Of a stretch of 11,329 bases of DNA, positions 7,100 through 11,329 are shown one piece after another. This stretch comes from an uncultured Erysipelotrichaceae bacterium (GTDB lineage Bacteria; Bacillota_I; Bacilli_A; RF39; UBA660): contig CATOOY010000037.1 of the NCBI GenBank assembly GCA_951801995.1, positions 1-11,329 on the forward strand, written 5' to 3'. Positions within the stretch are counted from its first letter, which is position 1; the number at the start of each line of letters is the position of its first letter. Position numbers and translations under genes: made by a program. Below the pieces are notes generated by a model that searched no databases, was not told the DNA's origin, and worked only from the letters and a program-made list of their open reading frames with translations.

Positions 7100-7126
7100 A
7101 AAAAAACCACTGAATTTTCAGGGGTT
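7100..7126 (-). terminator. Hairpin and U-tract between rpmH and rnpA (probable attenuator)
   Basis: Arms AACCCCTGAA (7117-7126) and TTCAGTGGTT (7105-7114), read on the minus strand, pair at nine of ten positions and run into seven T. The stem is GC-richer than anything nearby. It lies five bases past the rpmH stop and well before the rnpA ribosome binding site. Because no promoter is evident between it and rnpA, it is more likely a partial terminator than a full one. Confidence 0.7.
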
Positions 7127-7130
7127 ATTA

Positions 7131-7253
7131 TTAATGAATTAAAGCTTTACGCCCTTTTTTTCTACGACGTTTTATAATGTTCGTTTTCATACGAGCAAAA
7201 AATCCTCTTTTTTTTGCTTTTTTTCTATTATTTGGTTGGTAAGTTCTTTTCAT
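7131..7253 (-). CDS. rpmH: 50S ribosomal protein L34, four residues shorter than usual
   Basis: The 40-residue reading frame starts MKRTYQPNNRKKAK and ends RRRKKGRKALIH, an unmistakable L34 of the large ribosomal subunit. Recalled against Bacillus subtilis L34 (44 residues), both ends align without gaps, but between ARM (20-22) and RRR (29-31) only six residues remain instead of ten, so the segment that normally reads like SKNGRLVLA is missing its conserved NGR. The frame is clean and the ribosome binding site AGGAGGT (7261-7267) is ideal, so this looks like a real in-frame deletion rather than an error. Three TAA stops follow one another in frame. It is the first gene of the rpmH-rnpA-yidC-jag unit and the standard left marker of oriC. 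Confidence 0.96.
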   Translation of the reverse strand: MKRTYQPNNRKKAKKRGFFARMKTNIIKRRRKKGRKALIH

Positions 7254-7291
7254 CTATTACACCTCCTAAACTGGTTTTGGTTGCTTGTATA

Positions 7292-7320
7292 ATTATATAT
7301 ACAAAAATAAGTTTTGTCAA
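7292..7320 (-). promoter_or_regulatory. Promoter of the rpmH unit
   Basis: On the minus strand a perfect TTGACA (7315-7320), a 17-base spacer and a perfect TATAAT (7292-7297) make the best promoter in the window. This suits a ribosomal protein gene. The leader to the rpmH ATG at 7253 is about 32 bases and holds the AGGAGGT ribosome binding site. Confidence 0.9.
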
Positions 7321-7354
7321 TTAAATTATGGTCATTTTCCTTCTAAATCTTCTT

Positions 7355-7363
7355 TGTGAATAA
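7355..7363 (-). promoter_or_regulatory. DnaA box
   Basis: TGTGAATAA, the reverse complement of TTATTCACA, fits TTATNCACA fully. It is the box nearest the rpmH promoter. Confidence 0.7.
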
Positions 7364-7432
7364 AAATAGTGGAAAAATATTATTTTTTTCTAAATATTCT
7401 CTTGTTTTTTTCTTTTAATAATTAGTTCCCAC

Positions 7433-7502
7433 CATATTTGTGGAAAAAATAGTCCACTGTTTTTTTGAGTGTTATTTTGTTTTCCACATATTTGTGGAAA
7501 AA
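7433..7502 (+). repeat. 16-bp direct repeat carrying DnaA boxes in oriC
   Basis: CATATTTGTGGAAAAA occurs at 7433-7448 and again at 7487-7502, 54 bases apart. Each copy holds one DnaA box (TGTGGAAAA at 7439-7447 and 7493-7501), but the identity runs past the 9-base box on both sides, so the repeat is larger than the box itself. Confidence 0.8.
7480..7501. promoter_or_regulatory. Inverted pair of DnaA boxes
   Basis: TTTTCCACA (7480-7488) and TGTGGAAAA (7493-7501) face each other across four bases, a perfect inverted repeat with 9-base arms. Both are TTTTCCACA, one base from the TTATCCACA consensus. Confidence 0.8.
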
Positions 7503-7535
7503 TTTGTTTTTTATTTATAATTTATAGTATTATTC

Positions 7536-7544
7536 AGTGGATAA
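7536..7544 (-). promoter_or_regulatory. Probable DnaA box
   Basis: AGTGGATAA is the reverse complement of TTATCCACT, one base from the TTATCCACA consensus. Two poorer matches (7548-7556 and 7559-7567) follow within 25 bases in the same orientation. Confidence 0.55.
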
Positions 7545-7587
7545 CTATGTGAATTAGATGTGGATTTCTTTTTTTTTCATTTTGTAC

Positions 7588-7616
7588 TTGTTTTTTCCAC
7601 ATTTTTCTTCTAAAAT
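7588..7616 (+). promoter_or_regulatory. Probable dnaA promoter with a DnaA box in its spacer
   Basis: TTGTTT (7588-7593), a 17-base spacer and TAAAAT (7611-7616, 5/6 to TATAAT) put transcription start near 7623, about 39 bases before the dnaA ATG. The spacer contains the DnaA box TTTTCCACA (7593-7601), so DnaA bound there would block the polymerase, as in the known autorepression of dnaA. A second, weaker candidate is TTGTTT (7504-7509) with TATTAT (7528-7533), 18 bases apart. Confidence 0.5.
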
Positions 7617-7661
7617 AGTTATATAACTTCCAAGAATGATAAGGGGGGAAGGAGGTGCATA

Positions 7662-9011
7662 ATGGATACCAAAAGTATATGGAATAAATTTTTGGATGAA
7701 ATTAAACAAAATACCAATTCCATGGTTTTTGAAACTTGGTTTATGGATACAGAACTCATCGATCTCAATGGTTCTACAGCAAAAGTTTTGGTCCCTATGC
7801 ATGTTCATAAAAAATTCTTGAAAGAAAACTATAGTGATTTAATCGAAAGTGTTTTTACTGATATTACTGGTTCTAATTTTTCATTTGAATATTTAACAGA
7901 AGAAGAAGTGGAAAAAAATATTGAAATCGACACAGATTCTATTGGTGTTCCTTCTTTCAATTTCGAAAGCAATTTAAAAAATCAATATCAATTTGAAAAT
8001 TTTATTGTAGGTCAAAGTAACAAATTTGCTCGTACAACAGCATTAGCAGTTGCAGAAAAGCCTGGTCTTATGTATAATCCACTTTTTATTTATGGAAACA
8101 GTGGTCTTGGAAAAACGCATTTAATGCATGCTATTGGGAATTATATTGTTAGAAATACTAAAAAAAAGGTTCTTTATGTTACTAGTGAACAATTTGTAAA
8201 TGACTTTATCGAACTTTCTAGAAAGAAAAATGAAATTAATAATATTGAGGATGTTAAACTTTTTAAGCAAAAATATAGAGAAGTCGATGTACTTATGATT
8301 GATGATATTCAATATTTGCAAATTGCTAATTCTGCTCAACAAGAATTTTTTAACACCTTCAATGAATTATATAGCAATAATAAACAAATTATTATTTCTT
8401 CTGACCGATCTCCAGAAGATTTAAATAAACTGGAACAGAGATTACAAACTCGATTTAATTGGGGGATTACTACTGATATTCTTCCACCAGATTTTAAATT
8501 ACGTATTGATATAATTAATAAAAAAATAGAAGGAAATCCCATGGCAAATGCTTTTCCAGGAGATGTAAAAGAATATATTGCTAGCAATTGTATTAGTGAT
8601 ATTCGTAAATTAGAAGGCTCTATTACTAGAATTATGGCTTATTCTGCTATTATGAACAGTTCTGAAATTACTATGAATCTTGCTTTAGAAGCACTTCGTG
8701 ATTATTTTGTAAAAAGTGTTACCGCTAAAAATAAAATAGATCAAGTACAACAACTTATAGCCAGTAATTATAATATTACAGTGGAAGACTTAAAAAGTAA
8801 GAGAAGAGTTGCTAAAATTGCGGTACCAAGACAAATTGCTATGTATATTGCAAGAGTTAAATTAGAGGAAACACTTCCTAAAATTGGGCTTGCATTTGGT
8901 GGAAAAGATCATACTACTGTTATGCACTCTGTAGACAAAATAAAAAGAGAAATTGCAAAAGATAAAAATTTGGAAATTCAAATAGAAAAAATAGTTGAAC
9001 AAATTAAGTGA
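7662..9011 (+). CDS. dnaA: Chromosomal replication initiator protein DnaA
   Basis: DnaA binds the boxes around its own gene and opens the origin. The 449-residue protein has the four usual parts: domain I (1-80, with the family's FETWF), a short linker domain II (about 81-108), the AAA+ domain III and the DNA-binding domain IV. Walker A is GNSGLGKTH (145-153) and Walker B is LMIDDIQYL (D214, D215). Sensor I is SSDR (246-249), the box VII arginine is R264 in LQTRFNWGI, and sensor II is R315 in SDIRKLEGS. Domain IV shows RRVAKIAVPRQIAMY and the signature AFGGKDHTTVMHS (411-423). The start has AGGAGGT about six bases upstream, in a region rich in G (AAGGGGGGAAGGAGG). The stop is TGA. No terminator separates it clearly from dnaN, so the two are probably co-transcribed. 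Confidence 0.98.
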   Translation: MDTKSIWNKFLDEIKQNTNSMVFETWFMDTELIDLNGSTAKVLVPMHVHKKFLKENYSDLIESVFTDITGSNFSFEYLTEEEVEKNIEIDTDSIGVPSFNFESNLKNQYQFENFIVGQSNKFARTTALAVAEKPGLMYNPLFIYGNSGLGKTHLMHAIGNYIVRNTKKKVLYVTSEQFVNDFIELSRKKNEINNIEDVKLFKQKYREVDVLMIDDIQYLQIANSAQQEFFNTFNELYSNNKQIIISSDRSPEDLNKLEQRLQTRFNWGITTDILPPDFKLRIDIINKKIEGNPMANAFPGDVKEYIASNCISDIRKLEGSITRIMAYSAIMNSSEITMNLALEALRDYFVKSVTAKNKIDQVQQLIASNYNITVEDLKSKRRVAKIAVPRQIAMYIARVKLEETLPKIGLAFGGKDHTTVMHSVDKIKREIAKDKNLEIQIEKIVEQIK

Positions 9012-9038
9012 TGTGGAATATTTTCATTTGTTCACAAA

Positions 9039-9047
9039 TTATACACA
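9039..9047 (+). promoter_or_regulatory. DnaA box
   Basis: TTATACACA fits TTATNCACA fully and is the best match in the dnaA-dnaN gap. TTGTTCACA (9028-9036), two bases upstream, is a weaker neighbour in the same orientation. Confidence 0.75.
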
Positions 9048-9089
9048 TTCTTATTTTCCTTTATTTTTAAAGAAAAATTCTTATTTTCC
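9047..9089 (+). repeat. 13-bp direct repeat in the dnaA-dnaN gap
   Basis: ATTCTTATTTTCC occurs at 9047-9059 and at 9077-9089, starts exactly 30 bases apart. The first copy begins on the last base of the TTATACACA box, and the second runs into the TTTTCCACA box. Confidence 0.75.
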
Positions 9090-9101
9090 ACAGTTTCCAC
9101 A
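9084..9101 (+). promoter_or_regulatory. Tandem DnaA boxes beside the AT-only tract
   Basis: TTTTCCACA (9084-9092) and GTTTCCACA (9093-9101) follow head to tail with no gap. Two bases later the AT-only stretch starts, so these are the best candidates for the boxes from which a DnaA filament loads onto the unwinding element. Confidence 0.7.
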
Positions 9102-9152
9102 TCTATAATAATAATATATTTTAAATAATAATATAAAAGGAGAAATTATTTT

Positions 9153-10274
9153 ATGAAATTAAAAATAAAACAAAATATTTTAATGGAACACTTAAATTAT
9201 GTTATTAAAGGTGTTTCTAATAAAAACTTAATACCTATTTTAAATTGTATAAAGTTTGAACTTACAAATGAAGGGTTATATTTAACTAGTACAGATAATG
9301 ATATTGCTATTAAAACATTTATTGATAAAAAAGATATAGAAAGTATTGATGTAACAGGAGAAATTGTTATTTCGGGGAGATATATTTTTGATATTATAAG
9401 AAAACTACCTAATACTATTATTAATATAGAAGAAGTGGTAGATTCAAGACTTTATATTTATACAGAAAAATCTTCTTTTTACTTAAATTGTAATTTGGTA
9501 AGTGATTTTCCATCTATTGATTTATCTGATCATAAAAGTCCAATTATTCTCGATCAAAAAGTTCTAAAAATGATTTATAATCAAACATCATTTGCTTCTT
9601 CTACTCAAGAAACAAGGCCTATTTTAACAGGTATTAATTTTAAAATAACAGAAGATAAGATGGAATGTACTGCAACAGATTCTTATAGACTTGCAAAAAA
9701 AGAAATTCTTTTAAATACAAAAGTTGAAGAGGATATAAATGTTACTATTCCTACAAAAAATTTAGGGGAACTTGTAAAAATGTTTATCAATGATGAGGAT
9801 AAGGTATATTTACATATTTTCAATAATAAAATTATTTTTAAATTTAATAATATTATTATGCTATCTAGTCTTATTAATGGAACTTATCCTGATACTTCTA
9901 AATTAATTCCTAATCAATTTAAAATAATGATTCAAACAAATTTAAATGATATTTATAATGCAATTGATAGGGCTTCTTTACTAACAAATGAAACAGAAAA
10001 GAATACAATTCGTTTTGAAAGCTATAAAGATGAGGTTATTATTTCTTCTAATATTCCAGAAATTGGAAATGTTGAAGAAAAAATAAGTATAAAAAAACAA
10101 GATGAACATGATATTAAAATTTCTTTTAGCTCTAAATATATGATGGATGCTTTAAAGACACTAGAATCAGAAGAAGTTCACTTATTATTTAATAGTGAAA
10201 TCACACCAATTATTATAAAAGGTTCTTCCAATGATCAACTTACACAACTTATTTTACCTATAAAAACATATTAA
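9153..10274 (+). CDS. dnaN: DNA polymerase III sliding clamp (beta subunit)
   Basis: DnaN forms the ring that holds the replicative polymerase on DNA. The 373-residue length is typical. It has the family's three-part repeat structure, with RPILTGINF (155-163), ATDSYRLA (174-181) and NGTYPD (242-247) at their usual positions, and it ends in LILPIKTY, the C-terminal strand that lines the partner-binding pocket. The start at 9153 has AAGGAG ten bases upstream, a slightly long gap. An ATG at residue 11 exists, but MKLKIKQNIL fits the N-terminus of other clamps. It follows dnaA after 141 bases of origin DNA, and a weak terminator follows it. Confidence 0.98.
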   Translation: MKLKIKQNILMEHLNYVIKGVSNKNLIPILNCIKFELTNEGLYLTSTDNDIAIKTFIDKKDIESIDVTGEIVISGRYIFDIIRKLPNTIINIEEVVDSRLYIYTEKSSFYLNCNLVSDFPSIDLSDHKSPIILDQKVLKMIYNQTSFASSTQETRPILTGINFKITEDKMECTATDSYRLAKKEILLNTKVEEDINVTIPTKNLGELVKMFINDEDKVYLHIFNNKIIFKFNNIIMLSSLINGTYPDTSKLIPNQFKIMIQTNLNDIYNAIDRASLLTNETEKNTIRFESYKDEVIISSNIPEIGNVEEKISIKKQDEHDIKISFSSKYMMDALKTLESEEVHLLFNSEITPIIIKGSSNDQLTQLILPIKTY

Positions 10275-10299
10275 AAAGGAATTTTTTCCTCTTTTTTTT
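10275..10299 (+). terminator. Probable weak terminator after dnaN
   Basis: Directly after the stop codon AGGAA (10277-10281) pairs with TTCCT (10286-10290) around a TTTT loop, followed by eight T (10292-10299). The stem is only five pairs, so some read-through into the next gene is likely. Confidence 0.5.
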
Positions 10300-10343
10300 A
10301 TGTTTTGTGACAAAATTCATCAAAAATCGACATAAAAAAGGTG

Positions 10344-10349
10344 TATAAG
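10344..10349 (+). promoter_or_regulatory. Weak -10 candidate for the comK gene
   Basis: TATAAG (10344-10349) matches TATAAT at five of six bases. No good -35 lies 16-18 bases upstream; TCGACA (10327-10332) is too close. A promoter lacking a -35 would fit a gene that needs an activator, but read-through from dnaN could also serve. Confidence 0.25.
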
Positions 10350-10358
10350 AAAGGAAAT

Positions 10359-10384
10359 CAGATTTTTATCGCGAAAAATATCTG
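10359..10384 (+). promoter_or_regulatory. Imperfect palindrome just before the comK ribosome binding site
   Basis: Thirteen-base half sites pair at 11 of 13 positions about a CG centre: outer CAGAT/ATCTG, inner TTT/AAA and central TCGCGA. It ends five bases before GGAGGTGA. It could be an operator for a dimeric regulator, or a leader hairpin. An overlapping GAAA-N5-TTTT (10354-10366) resembles a ComK AT-box with one mismatch, but it lies downstream of the -10 candidate. Confidence 0.4.
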
Positions 10385-10400
10385 TAGAGGGAGGTGAAGT

Positions 10401-10847
10401 ATGTTAGATTCTTATGAAATTAATAATCATACAGTTGCAATTATACCTATTAAACAAGATGAATCTAAAATAATAGAGGAGGATACTATTTTGTTTGTTC
10501 GTAAAAATACAACAGATATTATTAATGATAGTTGTAAATACTTTGGCAGTTCTTTTTTAGGAAGAAGGGAGGGAACAAAAGCTTTAATGGGGGTAAGTTA
10601 TAAAGCACCTATTATTATTGAAGAGACAAAGAGTATTATCTTTTTCCCAACTAGTTCTCCTAGATTTGATAATTGTACTTGGATTTCTCTTAATCATATT
10701 CATGATTATTTAAGAGATAAAGGAAATAGTTTGGTTCATTTTAAAAATGGAGAGATGTTAGAACTTGACATTTCTTATGGATCACTCGAAAATCAAGTAC
10801 TTCGTGCTACTAGATTAGAATCCATTTTACGTCATCGTAAAATATAA
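10401..10847 (+). CDS. comK: ComK-family competence transcription factor, short C-terminus
   Basis: ComK is the master activator of DNA-uptake genes in Bacillus subtilis. The 148-residue protein follows its sequence, as I recall it, over nearly the full length: SYEINNHTVAIIP (4-16), SCKYFGSSFLGRREGT (44-59), PTSSPRFDNCTWIS (83-96), FKNGEMLELDISY (114-126) and LENQVLRATRLE (129-140). It ends there, whereas the B. subtilis protein continues for some 40 residues that include the MecA-binding FMLYPK peptide, which is absent here. The start has GGAGGTGA six bases upstream. It stands between the dnaN terminator and a strong terminator of its own, in the place where yaaA normally lies in Bacilli. 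A role in competence is inferred from the family; no other competence gene is in the window. A ComK paralogue with another regulon is possible. Confidence 0.88.
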   Translation: MLDSYEINNHTVAIIPIKQDESKIIEEDTILFVRKNTTDIINDSCKYFGSSFLGRREGTKALMGVSYKAPIIIEETKSIIFFPTSSPRFDNCTWISLNHIHDYLRDKGNSLVHFKNGEMLELDISYGSLENQVLRATRLESILRHRKI

Positions 10848-10850
10848 TAA

Positions 10851-10885
10851 GAAAGTAAAGAAAAAGTCTTTATTTTCTTTTTTTT
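10851..10885 (+). terminator. Terminator after comK
   Basis: Arms GAAAGTAAAGA (10851-10861) and TCTTTATTTTC (10867-10877) pair fully, with one G-U, around a 5-base loop, followed by eight T. It begins three bases after the comK stop codon. Confidence 0.8.
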
Positions 10886-10906
10886 ACATTCTTTTTGTGC
10901 TATAAT
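10878..10906 (+). promoter_or_regulatory. Promoter of recF
   Basis: TATAAT (10901-10906) is perfect and is preceded by TGC, giving an extended -10. The -35 position, 17 bases upstream, falls in the T-run of the comK terminator (TTTTTT, poor), so the extended -10 probably does the work. Confidence 0.65.
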
Positions 10907-10915
10907 GATAAATAG

Positions 10916-10938
10916 GTATAGGAGTATTACTTATATAC
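10916..10938 (+). other. Hairpin in the recF leader
   Basis: The expected recF leader is about 70 bases. At its start GTATA (10916-10920) pairs with TATAC (10934-10938), and inner GAGT pairs with TTAC-type bases after one mismatch and a G-U, leaving a 3-base loop. No T-run follows, so it is not a terminator. The rest of the leader holds no gene. Confidence 0.3.
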
Positions 10939-10984
10939 AAAAAATTCAAAAATGGGCATTATTTTATCAAAAAGAGGATAGCAT

Positions 10985-11329
10985 ATGATTTTAAAACAAA
11001 TTGAAATGAAAAATTTTAGAAATTATGATCATCTTTCTCTTTCTTTGCATCCTCATATGAATATTATATATGGTGAAAATGGTCAAGGAAAGAGTAATTT
11101 ACTTGAAAGTATTTATGTTTTAGGACAGTCTAAATCACATAGAAGTTCTATAGATAATCATTTAATTAAAGAAAATAGAGATTTTTCTAAAATAACAGGT
11201 ATTTTAGAAGAAGATTCTGTTCCTACAACGTTAGAAATAGTGCTTATGGATAATTCTAAGAAAATGAAAATAGATAAAAATGAAGTAAAAAAAGTGAGTG
11301 AATATATTTCTGCTTTAGATGTTGTCATT
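10985..11329 (+). CDS. recF: DNA replication and repair protein RecF, N-terminal part
   Basis: The frame is open from the ATG at 10985 to the window edge (115 codons), so the gene is cut by the window, not truncated in itself. RecF is an SMC-like ATPase that helps load RecA at gaps. The start MILKQIEMKNFRNYDHLSL is typical, and Walker A is GENGQGKS (30-37), followed by NLLESIYVLGQSKSHR, the usual continuation. The later Walker B and signature motifs lie outside. AGAGGA is about six bases upstream of the start. It has its own promoter after the comK terminator, so it appears not to be strictly tied to dnaA-dnaN transcription. Confidence 0.96.
   Translation, partial: MILKQIEMKNFRNYDHLSLSLHPHMNIIYGENGQGKSNLLESIYVLGQSKSHRSSIDNHLIKENRDFSKITGILEEDSVPTTLEIVLMDNSKKMKIDKNEVKKVSEYISALDVVI

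Larger units (their letters stand above)
7321..7661. other. oriC: oriC, left part: rpmH-dnaA intergenic region with DnaA boxes
   Basis: This 341-base gap has no convincing gene and is studded with DnaA boxes. Close matches to TTWTNCACA on either strand are at 7355-7363, 7439-7447, 7480-7488, 7493-7501 and 7593-7601. Weaker ones are AGTGGATAA at 7536-7544, TGTGAATTA at 7548-7556 and TGTGGATTT at 7559-7567. The sequence between boxes is almost all A and T. The direction of all flanking genes switches here, which agrees with a replication start. With the boxes downstream of dnaA it forms a two-part origin. Confidence 0.9.
9012..9152. other. oriC: oriC, right part: dnaA-dnaN intergenic region and probable unwinding element
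   Basis: This 141-base gap holds plus-strand DnaA boxes TTGTTCACA (9028-9036), TTATACACA (9039-9047), TTTTCCACA (9084-9092) and GTTTCCACA (9093-9101), plus a poor one at 9012-9020. The last two abut with no gap. From 9104 to about 9136 every base is A or T, with repeated TAA/ATA triplets. Tandem boxes next to an AT-only triplet tract are the layout of the Bacillus subtilis unwinding site, so this is the likely place where strands first open. A TATAAT at 9104-9109, 17 bases after TTATTT (9081-9086), could be a dnaN promoter, but its -35 is poor. Confidence 0.8.

Noticed and set aside
7554..7808. 84-codon minus-strand open frame over the dnaA start and oriC
   Set aside because: It runs antisense through dnaA codons and DnaA boxes and shows no domain or good start signal.
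8121..8587. Two minus-strand open frames inside dnaA
   Set aside because: They are antisense to the AAA+ core of dnaA, whose motifs are intact in the plus frame.
10273..10285. Exact AAAA-N5-TTTT, the ComK AT-box pattern, right after dnaN
   Set aside because: The bases are those of the dnaN terminator stem. In DNA this AT-rich such a pattern arises easily by chance, and no partner box lies at a typical spacing.
10953..10982. Nine-codon open frame (MGIILSKRG) in the recF leader
   Set aside because: It has no ribosome binding site at a suitable distance and is too short to support as a gene.
1..11329. CRISPR array, tRNA, rRNA, insertion sequence or prophage
   Set aside because: I saw no regularly spaced repeats, no tRNA-like cloverleaf or rRNA sequence, and no transposase or integrase motif in any frame.

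Overview
The window is a chromosomal replication origin from a very AT-rich, low-GC Gram-positive bacterium, seen with the classic rpmH/dnaA layout. Genes to the left of about 7.3 kb all lie on the minus strand and genes to the right of about 7.6 kb all lie on the plus strand, so every gene points away from the origin. TGA is used as a real stop (for example at the ATGA overlaps yidC/jag and HD gene/mnmE), so the standard bacterial code applies and a code-4 Mycoplasma is excluded. The recognisable ComK homologue, the lipoprotein-type YidC and the Jag protein point to Bacilli or one of the uncultured AT-rich gut lineages near them. That placement is inference.

Left arm, read outward from the origin: a near-perfect promoter drives rpmH (a shortened L34), then a hairpin with a U-tract, then rnpA-yidC-jag with overlapping ends. 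A strong intrinsic terminator whose loop overlaps the jag stop codon closes this unit. Its 3' arm also holds the -35 of a second unit: an HD-domain protein, mnmE and a ZIP-family metal transporter, ending in a 14-pair hairpin. The usual next genes of this neighbourhood, mnmG and rsmG, are not here. Further out, with its own promoter, is a 512-residue protein joining a COG4186-type metallophosphoesterase to an AbiEii-like nucleotidyltransferase. Last comes the 5' part of a secreted protein of unknown function, whose ribosome binding site can fold into a hairpin.

Origin: the 7321-7661 gap holds about six DnaA boxes, including an inverted pair and a box inside the best dnaA promoter candidate. 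The 9012-9152 gap between dnaA and dnaN holds four more, the last two in direct tandem next to an AT-only tract. This is a two-part oriC of the Bacillus type, with the likely unwinding site beside dnaN.

Right arm: dnaA, dnaN, a ComK-type competence transcription factor, and the first 115 codons of recF. In Bacilli the dnaN-recF gap usually holds yaaA (an S4-domain protein). Here comK occupies it, as its own unit between two terminators. The two most unusual items are the phosphoesterase-nucleotidyltransferase fusion and this origin-linked ComK, which ends before the region that carries the MecA-recognition peptide in Bacillus subtilis ComK.
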